Part shown: positions 34,839 through 46,522 of the stretch, one piece after another
Layout: each line of letters begins with the position of its first letter
Position numbering within the stretch: position 1 is the first letter of the stretch
NCBI RefSeq assembly: GCF_000801105.2
Contig: NC_079516.1
Coordinates: 21,179,043-21,243,042 of the forward strand
DNA from: Raphanus sativus
Lineage: Eukaryota > Streptophyta > Magnoliopsida > Brassicales > Brassicaceae
Reading direction: 5' to 3'
DNA: 64,000 nucleotides
Program-made: the position numbers and the translations under genes
Notes under the pieces: generated by a model
What the model was told of the DNA's origin: nothing
The model's input: only the letters and a program-made list of their open reading frames with translations
Database searches by the model: none

Positions 34839-35927
34839 CTAGATCATGACCCGTCCGAACGGGCGGGCTTTTTATTGTTTTGCAAATTCAGATTGTGTTT
34901 TTTTATTGTAACGTAAGTTTTGCTATAAAACTTGTGTTTTGATTTTTTTGTATATTATGAAGCTAAATTATTGAAAATAATTATACATAATTTCTTAGTG
35001 AGTTTTATTTTATTCTGACATCTAATATATTTTCTGTAATGGTTCAAAACAATCTGTTATTTATATTGATGAATTGTCGGGTGATATTGTCCAGAAGCGG
35101 TTACAACTTGAAAAGTGTCAATAGTTTTCCACTCTCCAACTGGTAAGTCGCGCTGAAGACGGAAAATTTGATTCCTTTTGTAAGATGCTGCAATCTTTAC
35201 ACTAAATTAGATAATGAATACTATAAGATGATTACTGTATTCTTGTTCGTTTGGTATAGTCGACTGGTTGAAAATAATTTTGTGTATATATTCTAAAATT
35301 GGATCTGATCTCAGTATCATTATAAGACACAATCAACAGTCATAATATAATCAAAGTATATAGTTTGTGTATATAACAGTCATCGCTAGAATATTAAAAT
35401 TGGAGCATGTATAATGTATTCTTGTTAGTTTGTTATAGTTGACTGGTTGAAAATAATTTTGTGTATATATTCTAAAATTGGATCTGATTTTAGTATTGTT
35501 ATAAGACACAGTCATAATATAATCAAAGTGTATAGTTTGTGTATATAAGAGTCCATAATCACTCATAAGATGACCGATAAATTAGACAGAAAAATGTATA
35601 GTTTGTGTATATAACAGTCCAAATATATATGATTTAGTATGTATGATAATTATTAAGATAATGACCACATGCTTGTCTAGTATACTATACTAAATAATAT
35701 ACTAAATCATGTATATTTGGTATGTAATAACTACCACATTTAATAAGATGCATTTAGTATGTAATAACTACAGGTTCGTCTAATATAAGTTATGGTACGG
35801 TAAGTTAAATATGAAATAAATAGATTAGGCGTTAGTTAAGTTAAGGCATTTAATAAGATATATACGAGGTCCATATTAAAAATTCCACCTAGCAAAAGTC
35901 ACTACGTTTCTGTTTTAATAAGATAGA
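34839..35927 (-). mobile_element. Non-autonomous Helitron, 1089 bp
   Basis: On minus: A|TCTATCTTATTAAAACAG at 35927 and, at 34839, an imperfect GC hairpin (CCCGCCCGTTCGGACGGG) followed by CATGATCTAG|T. Contains an internal ~179-bp tandem duplication (35236-35414 and from 35415). Confidence 0.8.
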
Positions 35928-37064
35928 TACATGATTCAACCACTTGTGTTTTTTTTTTCTGAATCAGTCCTTCTTAACTACAAACTAGAGCTGGACCCGT
36001 CCGACCGGATGGGTAATTATTTTCATTTTTAATATAAATGAATATTGTTTAAGTATCTATTGGTTTATATTTTTAAATATTTATCATATTTTCAACAATC
36101 AAATAGTTTATATGCTGTAAAAATAGTGACTCATACCTGTTATTAAACATTTGACAAATTAATATTGACCTATTGATAGTTTGAGTAATACTTCTTGTAA
36201 CATTAAATTGTTTGCCAAATGTAAAAAGAATTTAAATATATTGATCAGATATGGATAATATGGTAAGATTTAGATACGTTAGAAAAAAAATATTTGGTTA
36301 TAACATTAAACATTGTTTTACAAGTAATTCAAAGATATTTAAATTTAAGTATTAATTTTTCTTGTTGAAAATAATTAATAACAACCAAAATGGTTAAACA
36401 TTTATTTTAGATTTTTTTGAAAAATATATAATTTTAGGTGAGATTTAATTATATTAAAATAATATCCAGTTACAAATATTTCATCTTGTTCTATAAGTAG
36501 TTTAAATATATTTAAAATCTTAGAATATATAGATTTTATTGTTCAAAATAATTAATGGTAAATTAAACATATATTTTAGGAATATTCATAATATTGTTAA
36601 ATATCAAATTTAAACTTGAATTTTGTTCAAAATAATTAATGGTATTGTTAACATCGATTTTAAATATGAACTAGAGCTTGACCCGCACGCCCGTGCGGGT
36701 GTTTATTTTTACTACACTGATTTAAAAGTATTATTAATATATTATGTTGTTTTGGGTTCAATTTAAAATCAATTGCATACAGTGACTTGTGTTTCAGGAT
36801 TATTTGCAATATATGTTGATGTAGGAGAATTTCATGTTTAAGAACTCTATTGAAACCGTTTTGATTTGTCGTATGTATCTTAACAGAGCCGATCTATAAC
36901 GAAAGAAGACGAAGATCTGTTTTACATACGCCAGTTTCTCATAGTACTGGCTTTCAGATAATATGAATACAAAGAAGAAATACAACAATATTGGAATTTT
37001 TTGACATAGTTATCTTATAGGCTTGCCACCCGAGTATCTACAACAGTTTCATCTGCAAGAATAC

Positions 37065-37115
37065 TTCAGAGTTTCACGTCTTTTTTTTTTTGAACTTTCA
37101 GAGTTTCACGTCTTT
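37065..37115 (-). repeat. Micro-retroposon scar: ~16-19-bp repeats around AGTTC plus A-tail
   Basis: TTCAGAGTTTCACGTCTTT at 37065-37083 and 37097-37115. Between them on minus are AGTTC and A residues that merge with the repeat's own T run. Confidence 0.75.
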
Positions 37116-37764
37116 AATAAGATTAAACTTCGGTTAGTCACTATTTTTCTGTTTGTGTGTTTTGGATGCAAAGAAAATAAAAGGGGAAATGCATATATAT
37201 ATATATATATATAAGGACGATAGTCGTAGTGATTTTTATACCTGGAACATTCTTTTTTAGACTCATAATCGGAAATAAATTTTATAAAAATTAATAAAGA
37301 ATGAATGTTTAAAACAGAGTGAATCAAGTAAAAGATATATGCTAGATTTAGGTATCGATTGTAGTTAATATTGCTGAGATTACTGTGAATAACTTTTAAC
37401 ATTAAAAATATTCTTATTGTTAGTTACAGAATATTTAAGATTATGGACTGAGTTTTTATATATATGGAAATGTAGTTATTAGCAGTTCTTTTAAATATTC
37501 GATGGTCTGTTTTGTTAAGTTTAGATTTTTAGAACTAATTTAGATATCTATGTCGCGTTAATATCAATTACGTAGTGTACAATTTAAAATCAAATGTAAT
37601 TTTTTTTCCAATTACTAAACCGGTTTGATAAATTGTTTCTATCACGAAATCTTTAATCATAGAAAGATCAAACCAATTACTCTGTCAGCCACAAAAGGCG
37701 ATAGTATACAATCCATGGCCAACGTTTTAACAAACCATCTAATGGCCTGTTCATGCATGCTAGA

Positions 37765-38274
37765 TAGAGCTGGGAATCTGAATCTTTATCCGCGGGCCCC
37801 GCTTCATTTGATCCGCTGCAGGGCGGGTGCGGGTCAGCAAATTCGAAAAATATGCGGGGCGGGTGCGGGTGCGGGTTGAGCATATTTTCTGCGGGGCGGG
37901 TGCGGGTTGATCGAATTTACACTGCGGGTACCCGCCAATCCGCAAAATAAAAAAAAAAAAATTTTAAAATTTTTGTTTATAAAATTATGTTTTTATTAAA
38001 AAAAATAATAAAAATTTCGAATATTTAAAATAAAATTATTAAAATATATTATTCTTTTACAAAAAATATTAATAAAATGTATAAAATAATTATTTTTTTA
38101 TTTTTTTATTTTACCCGCGGGTCCTGCGGGTCACCCGCTAATTTATGCGGGGCGGGGCGGGTCTTGTTTTTTTCAGTTGCGGTTTAAACGGGTCGGATTT
38201 TGAAATCAAAAAATGATTCGATCCGCAGCGGGGCGGGGCGGGTCGGGGCGGGTCGACCCGCAAACTCAGCACTA
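37765..38274. mobile_element. hAT MITE, 510 bp, perfect 8-bp TSD
   Basis: Octamer ATGCTAGA at 37757-37764 and 38275-38282. Ends TAGAGCTGGGAATCTG and, inverted, TAGTGCTGAGTTTGCG. Subterminal zones are packed with GCGGGTGCGGG/GGCGGG, like the 5-kb hAT, around an AT core. Confidence 0.85.
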
Positions 38275-38451
38275 ATGCTAGAAAAGAAAAGCAATGAAAC
38301 CCAACTAAAATTATAGGCAGCAAAATTTTAGGTCTTTTTAACTGAAACAATTATACTGTCAAAAAAATAGATAAAAGAAATTCCCAGTTCGATATATAAT
38401 ATGAACACAATCAGTGAATATCTAGGTTTGAGTTAGACTGTAATTGTAAAA

Positions 38452-38495
38452 CTCACAGTTTTGATTTTTTTTTTTGTCAACCTCGTAGTTTTGAT
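38452..38495 (-). repeat. Micro-retroposon scar: 14-bp repeats around GTTGAC plus A10
   Basis: CTCACAGTTTTGAT (38452-38465) and CTCGTAGTTTTGAT (38482-38495), two mismatches. The insert on minus is GTTGAC then ten A. Confidence 0.65.
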
Positions 38496-38927
38496 AATAT
38501 GGACGAAGTGGCACCGAAAAGTTAATGGCACGGTTTGATCTCAACAGAAAATATTTAACTACAATAAATGATTAATAATTTTATTTAAAATAAATCTATC
38601 TTAATTACTCAATGGCATAAGGATGTAATTATTGAGGAAAACTTAGGGCTAAATACAAATGTACTTCAGTTTTAATAGATTAGATATTCCTAAAAATCAG
38701 CTCCTTTATTTTAGGAAACATATTAAATACAAAAATTAAGCTGAAAGTAATTTAGGAAAATGTTTAATAAATAGGAAAAGACAATGATTACTTAAATATA
38801 GGTTGATTTAATTACTTCAGTTGCATGCAATTGTAAATAAAAGTGAAAACGAAGGAGTATTTTATATGGGTATTTCTCTTTTAATAATATAGATATAATA
38901 ATAATAGACAAAACATAAAATAATAAT

Positions 38928-38969
38928 GCCAATGATGACTTTTTTTTGTAACAACGCCAATGATGACTT
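38928..38969 (-). repeat. Micro-retroposon scar: 12-14-bp repeats around GTTGTTAC plus A-tail
   Basis: GCCAATGATGACTT at 38928-38941 and 38956-38969. The insert on minus is GTTGTTAC followed by A residues. Confidence 0.75.
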
Positions 38970-39055
38970 CTTCTGGTTTTTTTTTGATAAAAGATTTTCA
39001 AAATGATGACTTTTGGCTTGCTCGTAAGTTATTATAAGAACCGACAAAAAAAACG

Positions 39056-40478
39056 ATGACCAACAAGAAGAAAGGAAAAATGAGTTCTTCATCTTCCTCC
39101 TCTTCTTCTCCGTCTCGCAGTAAACTTCTTGAATTGATCGGACAAAAGGAAGTAACAAGAATCTTGATTCTGTTTCTTGGTTTGACTGCTTCATGTCTGG
39201 TCTTATACAAAACAGCTTATCCTCTGCAACGACTCGATGTCAACAACCTCAGCTCCCTTGTCGCTTCTCCATCTCCACCATCACCAAACTCACCAGAGAT
39301 ATCTCCAGAATCAGTAAGCTCTCATTAGTATTTGGATCTGAGTTAAACTCTGTTTCTGATATACTCGGTTAAACTGATTCTTAGGGTTTGAATTTGTAGT
39401 TTAATTAAGTCTATTTTTGTTGTTGTTTCAGGCTAAACCAAAGATCAGTTTCAAGGAGATTTTGGAGAATGCATCGACAAAGAACAATACAGTGATTATA
39501 ACGACACTGAATCAAGCTTGGGCAGAACCAAACTCGTTATTCGATCTCTTCTTAGAGAGCTTTCATATAGGACAAGGAACACAACAACTGCTGACACATG
39601 TGGTAGTGGTTTGCTTGGATGGCAAGGCGTTCGAACGATGCTCCCAACTGCACCCTAATTGTTACCAAATTGAAACCTCAGAAACTGATTTCTCAGGAGA
39701 GAAAGTTTACAACACTCCTGATTATCTCAAGATAATGTGGCGCAGAATCGAGCTTCTTACACAAGTTCTTGAGATGGGTTTTAACTTCATATTTACGGTA
39801 TAAATCTATGGTCCTAAACTCTTTAACATAATTTTTACTTGGAATCATTTAAACCCCTACTAGCTGATCTAATAATTTTAGCCACTAGGTCAACTCTTCC
39901 ATGGTGTATGGTCTGAATCTTTTTTTTTTTGGCCAAAAGGTCTGAATCTTGATTCCTATGTGATTCATGTATGTAAAACCTATTTAGGACGCAGACATAA
40001 TGTGGCTTCGAGATCCATTTCCTCGGCTATATCCAGTAATCCAGATGGAGACTTTCAAATGGCATGTGATAGATTCTTCGGAAACCCTTTCGATTCAGAT
40101 AATTGGGTCAATGGAGGCTTCACATACGTGAGATCAAACAATCGAAGCATTGAGTTCTACAAGTTCTGGCACAAGTCTCGTCTGGACTATCCAGAGTTAC
40201 ATGACCAAGATGTATTCAACAGGATCAAGCACATGCCTTATATCACTGAGATTGGAATCCAAATGAGATTCTTCGATACAATTTACTTTGGTGGGTTTTG
40301 TCAAACGAGTAGAGACATAAACTTGGTTTGCACGATGCACGCAAATTGTTGCATTGGATTGCAGAAGAAGCTTCATGATCTGAATCTTGTTCTTGATGAT
40401 TGGAGAAAGTACCTGTCTTTATCGGAACATGTGCAAAACACGACTTGGAGTGCTCCAATGAAGTGTTTGGAGGATTGA
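39056..40478 (+). pseudogene. GT77-type nucleotide-diphospho-sugar transferase, broken by an 8-bp insertion
   Basis: Three exons: 39056-39313, 39432-39797 and 39988-40478 (GT-AG; exons 1 and 2 are multiples of three). Type II Golgi layout: short basic/Ser-rich cytoplasmic tail, membrane anchor (about residues 32-52), Pro-rich stem, then a PF03407 domain with DADIMWLRDPF (DxD metal/sugar-nucleotide site), WVNGGFTYVRSNN, HDQDVFN and FGGFCQTSRD. Sixteen codons into exon 3, ATCCAGTAATCCAGAT (40031-40046) holds an extra 8 bp. Without it the frame reads LYP-DGDFQM and stays open to TGA at 40478. With it the frame shifts and stops at 40129-40131, just after the DxD motif. The rest is well preserved, so the lesion is recent. 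Recalled relative: At5g44820, a likely Golgi glycosyltransferase. Confidence 0.88.
39910..39950 (-). repeat. Micro-retroposon scar in intron 2 of the glycosyltransferase
   Basis: GGTCTGAATCTT at 39910-39921 and 39939-39950. The insert on minus is TTTTGGCC followed by nine A. Confidence 0.75.
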
Positions 40479-41057
40479 GGACTTTGTTTTGTTTGGAGGA
40501 TCGATGATTTTTTGGTGAACATTATCTTAAGAATGAAGTGTTTATTGTGGTGTAAATGATTACTCTCTAATCTAAATAATAAAAAAAAAAATTCTGGTTA
40601 TAATTCTCTGAAATTTTGATAAATGCTAAAATCTTTTTGAGACGAAATAATTTGAAAATTTTATTTTAAAAAGTCACTTTAAATTTACAATGCAAGACAC
40701 TATTCACATTTCACGCACTTTCTCTATGCGATTTGTCCTTCCAACCCTCAACTAAGTCACAACTACACATTATTAACTCTTATTAACTAATTTCAACTAA
40801 ACATTACTGTACAATACACACATTCAGATAAAAAAAAAAAAAAAAAAAAAAAAACTGAAAACACAAACATGTGTCTTTTATCTCCCTCATATTCTCACTT
40901 TGGATTTCAGATTCACTTTTCAAGACTCTTCCTTTCCCATGCTCAATCCTTAATATCTAACCTCATTTCCTTCATCTTCATCAATTTGTAGAAAACCATG
41001 AATCCAAAGGATACACAACTTGTCTCATTTTAAGATGATCAGATGAAGACGACGACA
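40479..41057. other. Intergenic, with A25 tract
   Basis: 3' flank of the glycosyltransferase. A run of 25 A at 40830-40854 follows a sequence without an obvious flanking duplication. Confidence 0.4.
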
Positions 41058-41084
41058 TGACGGAGAGCAGGTACGAGCGCTCTC

Positions 41085-41690
41085 GTGGCGTTGCTCTCTC
41101 GATGTTTTCTGATTGGAGTAAAGCTATGGTTTATATCAGTTTATAGTAAACCTCTTGAAGATTGTAGTCTCAGTGACAAAAAAAAAAAAGATTGTAGTCT
41201 TAAGGTAGTAAAGCTTTGGTTTGTATCAGATTTTAGTGAAGCTCTGGAAGATCTCGGAAATGAGGGTTTGATAGATAATGATTTGGAATTGGAAAATGGT
41301 TTAGCTCAGACAAAGGGTTCTGTTCTTGAAACCTCTGGCGCCTTAAACACCGGAATTCATCACAAACACTTTCAGTTCTCTTATACATGTTGCATTTCCC
41401 TTAGAGCTGCTGTAAATCTGCAACATAAACTTTGTAACTCTAGAATAGTTTCTAATGATAGAGATCATCGTCATCAACTTGCCGTGAAATCAACAACCGT
41501 TGACCTTGTAATGATAGGTATGAGACAAAGATTCAAATTTTTTTCTATATTTCTGTTTTTATTGATAGTAATTGTGTTCCCTTTTCATTTGTTAATTTTC
41601 AAAATGTATACAGTAGATTATGCGTATTACAGCTGTTTGTTTCTTAGGTTTCTAGGAACTACGTGGGCCTTTATATTTGTGAGATTGTAA
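41085..41690 (+). CDS. Uncharacterised open reading frame, 201 codons
   Basis: Open from 41085 to TAA at 41688. Residues 12-25 and about 42-56 are a duplicated motif (KLWFISVYSKPLED and KLWFVSDFSEALED). The last ~50 residues are strongly hydrophobic. An alternative short frame (MTESRYERSRG) starts at 41058. A micro-retroposon scar (41158-41200, 30 bp net) lies in frame between the duplicated motifs and encodes SDKKKK. No family recognised; it could be an accidental frame over a duplicated segment. Confidence 0.3.
   Translation: MALLSRCFLIGVKLWFISVYSKPLEDCSLSDKKKKDCSLKVVKLWFVSDFSEALEDLGNEGLIDNDLELENGLAQTKGSVLETSGALNTGIHHKHFQFSYTCCISLRAAVNLQHKLCNSRIVSNDRDHRHQLAVKSTTVDLVMIGMRQRFKFFSIFLFLLIVIVFPFHLLIFKMYTVDYAYYSCLFLRFLGTTWAFIFVRL
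41158..41200 (+). repeat. Micro-retroposon scar: 13-bp repeats around CAGTGAC plus A-tail
   Basis: AAGATTGTAGTCT at 41158-41170 and 41188-41200 brackets CAGTGAC and about 10-12 A. Confidence 0.8.
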
Positions 41691-43854
41691 GAGAGCAAGT
41701 CCTGACTGCGATGAGATTTACTTTATTTGTATTCAGGCTTAGAGTTTGACTTAAGTCCCTTGTTAAAATAGCAAACTTCCATAGAGGTGCTTGGATGAAA
41801 TATGTATATATCCATGAGACGGTGTCCACAAAATTTCATCCGTATCCAATTAACATGAAACAAACATTCAATCTAAATGTTATAGATAGAAAGATGTATG
41901 TCCACGAGATATCACATCCACTAAAATTTTTCATTACGCCTCATTTGCTTTCAACAAATTTAGTTATGTTAATTTGATGTATCCATAATTCATTTGACCA
42001 TGTTTTAATATTCATGTCCACGGTTAATCTATAACTCTATTATCCATAATAAATGGTTTAGTAGGTCTTGTTTAGGTTCTCATAGGGGTAAGAGTGCCAT
42101 TATGAAAAATGAAAAGCGAAAGTTCCACATCTGCAAATTATGATGTTATCTGTGTATATAGACCGCAAATTCTCTAAAGTTTAAGCCCATAGTTTAACTT
42201 GTTAAAGGGATAAAATCAGCATAAACTAAAAGACACATGTGAGAACCACATGAGATAAAATGGGGAAGAGAAACCACAGCATCGAAAACCTTCCATCTCC
42301 TCTACTCCACCGGCAAGCAAACCGAACCAACACCAGCTATTTCCCCATAAGTCTCAGACCCAATCGATTTGAATCTTCATCTCATTCACTTTGAATAAAC
42401 ATAGGGAAAGACCAAAACAACCTATGCTTTCCACAACTCAATACAACCACCACCAAAAAAGTTTCGCCAATAGCCTATCTCAAAGGCCAACTTGAGGACG
42501 ACATAGATATTATTCTCTCCATTAAAGAAGATTAAGGTGTAGCAGAGACAAAGAAATCAATTGTTGGCAACCAGATTATATCTTATCACCTACAGAAAGA
42601 AAGATAAAGAAAGCACAAAGCATAGGTTTATGTTTTCGTACGGTGGAGAAGCCGAAACTGAAATCAAAATTTTAAGAGATGTGATTCTTATCGATCAGAG
42701 AAAACGTACAAACAATCCAATCTTTAAATCGTAAGAAAAAAAGTTTCTGAGAGTGAAGAGAGAAGAAAATAAGAGAGACTTTAGCAAATAATATGCAAGA
42801 TTTAATGAGGTAGTATCGTTGGTTTTTTTTTCTTTACCTAGTTTACCCTTAATGAATTCTAGTTTTTAAGATAAAGTTGATGACACAAAAAGTAATATGC
42901 CAGGGGTAAATCCATAAAAGAGATCCTGATTTAATTATATTAAGTGGTATGACACATAACACATTCAAATAATTTTAGAAAAAATGGCAACTTTTAAGTT
43001 TGTAATTGGCAAATTGGGCGACCTTAAATTCAAATTGGCAAAATTGGGCAACTTGCCTTTTCAGCCAATGTGAAATGTTTTAGAAGGGTTCGGTTGGATT
43101 TTGTTATTACTGTTTTGCCATTTCGCATTGTTCCTACAAATTTTATTTTTTATTTATTAGATTTGATTAGATTTCAAATACATATGTTTGTCATTTTTCA
43201 GTTTTAGCCATATTATATAACTTCATTAATTATAAAATATAAATAAAATAATATATTATTTAGGGGTATAATAAAATATTTAGTTGTTTTTAACATGTGT
43301 GAAACAACCTTACGACTATACAATAAAACGAAGGGAGAACTAATTTTATTGAATCTGTGTTGTTAGACAAACTAATATATGTTTATTTCAACAAATTCAA
43401 AAAATATTTTATATTTAACTTATTAAAATTAAAAAAATTTAGATGCAATAAAATAATGTTTATTGTTTAGTAATTTATTTGATTTTAAGACAATTTAAAA
43501 ATATTCATATACACTAATATTTAAGAATTTAGTACTGGGTATTAATAGATATGATAAAATGAACAATTTCATATAAAAAAATATATATTCGTTTTTAATA
43601 TGTTAGATTTAAAGGTATCTATATATCTAAATATGAGTTCACTTTTTTTATGCAGCCAAATCATCAATTGACTAAAGAAAGATGAGACGCCTCAAAATAA
43701 GTATTAAATTTTTATAAAATCTTTTAATCATTATTATTTTAAAAACTTGACCAAATAATTTAATAATGCATCATATAATCCTAAATATTTTAAAATTAAT
43801 TGTACATTTTAAAAATTAAACTAATTTTTAATCATAAGTTTATTTTAAAAGATA
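41691..43854. other. Intergenic region, no supported gene
   Basis: 41790-42030 has repeated ATGTCCACGAGA-like motifs. 42230-42800 is less AT-rich than its surroundings but has stops in all frames. 43000-43850 is AT-rich. No element boundaries were identified. Confidence 0.35.
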
Positions 43855-44844
43855 CTAGACCTTGACCCGTCCGACCGGGTGGGTATTTATTGTTTGTTTA
43901 TTTATTTATTTTATTTATATTAAATAATAAATTTGTAATATTTACACATAAATCCAGATTGAAAATTAATTTTGCAGCTGTAATAAAAATTAAAATTAAA
44001 AGCTTAATAAAATATGATGATATAAAATTTAAACTTTTTAACTAAAATAATATAGAGCTGGGTCATAATTTTTCTAATTCTAAAATCTTAGCATCCCAAA
44101 TAAAATAAATTTATAAACATATTTGGAACTATAATTTTTACTAAAAATTGTTATAAAATAATTTATCGTTGTTGTTGTTTATTTCTAGAGCTTGATCTGT
44201 GACTGTATAAATATTTTCTTTCATTTAATTTTTTTCTTTTTACTAATGGTATAATATATATATGGGATTAGTACACGATTGTTATATTAGTATACGGGTC
44301 AAAAATGAAATGTTATATATTAGACTAAAATCCGGTTTTTGAACTAACCCGGACTCGGCTAATGAAGGAGTCACGGTTGAACCGGTCCGACCGGTCGGCC
44401 GGTCCGGTCCTGTTTTGAAAACCTTGATATTAGTACAAGATTTCAAATCATGTATAATATTAATAGAATGTAGTTGCAGGATCACACATAAGTGATGGCA
44501 CAATAATTTTCCTACTATATCATATCAATTTTTATTATCATTAAATGTGGTAAATTTAGAACTAAGAAATGTATTTACCAGCATTAATAAAACTATAAAT
44601 AATTTCAAAATTGATTTAATAGAAAAAAAATTAAATTTTATATTAGGACAACACATTAACTCAACTAAAAAAGACAAACATTAAAATAAATAACTTAATT
44701 TATTTTAGGACAACACATTAACTCAACTGAAAAAGACAAACATTGAAATAGAAAACTTAATTTAATTTTCAGTGGCATAAAATGTAAATAACTACAAAAA
44801 TTTAGGGATATTTTCAAAGTGTACTTCTATTTTAACGATAGAGA
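43855..44844 (-). mobile_element. Non-autonomous Helitron, ~990 bp
   Basis: On minus: A|TCTCTATCGTTAAAATAG at 44844 and, at 43855, hairpin ACCCACCCGGTCGGACGGGT then CAAGGTCTAG|T. An internal G+C-rich palindromic patch (44375-44410, CCGGTCCGACCGGTCGGCCG) looks like part of another captured repeat. Confidence 0.75.
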
Positions 44845-45479
44845 TTTTTCTAACAAATAATATAACTACATACTGGAAATGTTTTCTCAAACTATGGTTA
44901 ATTCACCAAAGTCAAAAGTAGTCAATCTTGGGTTTGTACGTCACGAACATTACCAAAATGGATGTTAAACTTTTGACTGGATTAAAGATATTTTAAAAAT
45001 ATTTTATGATTATGTTATAATATTTAGCTTGCTAAGTAAAAAATATATCAAATATTGATTTAGGTAAAAGAATATACCTATATTTTGTTAAGTAATAAAT
45101 GGGTAATATATATGTTTTGATATGAGCACGATTTAGGCAATATATATTGAATTATATTGTTAACAAATTGGCAAGATTTTCCTTGATTTTATCAAAACTA
45201 GTTACAAACATGAAATTTATGGATAATAATTAGTCAATTTTGAATGTAGACTATATGGTTTAAAGTTAAATGAATGTATCCACTATTTTAATGCAATAAA
45301 TCCAATGCATAGTGTCTCCATCTTCATCTTCTCCACCTACTTAATGTAACAAAAAGTTCTTAAAATGAAACCATTATTTACAAAGAAAACATTGTCGATC
45401 TGTGCAGGCTATCACAATTAAAGGAAGAGGACTAAAAGTCTAAAACATATCGTAAGCAAGTTCATTTAAATCAAACACA
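44845..45479. other. AT-rich intergenic sequence
   Basis: Nothing recognised. Confidence 0.35.
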
Positions 45480-46522
45480 TCCCTATATATTAAAAGAGAA
45501 TCATTACAACATTTGGGGTAGCCATGTGTCATCACCACAATGATTTTTAGAATTCTTAGAAAAACAGGTTGGTCAATCTAAATATATAATAATGTTTTTA
45601 TTAAACTAATCAAAAATTAATTATTAATGCTTTTCATTCATTCTTTAAATAAAAATACATTCCTTAAATAAAAATACAGAATTTCCTAATGTAACTAAAG
45701 TATATATGTCAATTAATGATTTAAATAATAGAGATTTGATAAAAATTAGTGTCTTCTATCATTTTTTTTTAAAAAATTAACTTATAAAAATAAATAAAAC
45801 AATCACATTAACCATATAATAAAATTTTATATCTTTTCGTATATGTCATATTTTAAATTTAAAAATGACTATAAATTACTAAAATTGTTATAAGTGTCTC
45901 ACTGAAATTTTTGTGATCTATGGTTTAAAATTTTTGTTATGACAAGATATAAATGATTACAAAATCATATAAGTAAGAAGTCTCATTTTATCAATATTAT
46001 ATATATATCATTTAAATTAAACTATATAGCATAAAAATACGTAAATATTTTCATTTCTAAATTTGCTCTGAACATTTTTTTTATTTGATAAAATCTTTGA
46101 ATAAATAGTGGCAGCTTAATATTTAAATTTGAAATTTTTAAAGAAATTATAAATTTCTAAAATATTAAACATCTAACAATAAAAAAAATTGTTATCCATG
46201 ATTTAAAGTTTGTTATAAAAGATACAAATAATCAAAAAATTGTAAGAAATTATTTAATAATATCATTATTAAAAATATACTATATGTCTATTCTATATCA
46301 TTTAAATGTAACTATTTACCATATGAAGTAGAAATATTGTTTGTTTGGATTAATAACATTTATTTACGTGTGCACACCAATTTAATTATATACATTATAG
46401 TTACTGAATTTGTAAATATTTGATATCTGCTTATTATTTTATAATATGTAAAAATATATATAAAACATAAAAATAATTTATATATAATGTTTATTCTGCG
46501 CAAGGTGCGGATCTTAACCTAG
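45480..46522 (+). mobile_element. Non-autonomous Helitron, 1043 bp
   Basis: Starts A|TCCCTATATATTAAAAGAG and ends with a weak GC stem (CTGCGCAAGGTGCGG) and ATCTTAACCTAG|T. No ORF. Confidence 0.75.

Larger units (their letters stand above)
36671..38684 (-). mobile_element. Inner Helitron, itself split by a hAT MITE
   Basis: 3' end at 36671: hairpin ACCCGCACGGGCGTGCGGGT then CAAGCTCTAG|T on minus. 5' end at 38684: A|TCTAATCTATTAAAACTG. Carries the MITE at 37765-38274 and micro-retroposon scars at 37065 and 38452. Confidence 0.65.
35985..38893 (-). mobile_element. Outer Helitron of a nested pair
   Basis: 3' end at 35985: CTAG preceded on minus by the GC hairpin (ACCCATCCGGTCGGACGGGT). The matching 5' end is most likely A|TCTATATTATTAAAAGAG at 38893. 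Interrupted by the inner Helitron 36671-38684. Pairing of ends is inferred from nesting order. Confidence 0.6.

Noticed and set aside
41791..41977. 60-codon plus-strand frame
   Set aside because: Consists of degenerate GTCCACGAGA-type repeats; no coding features.
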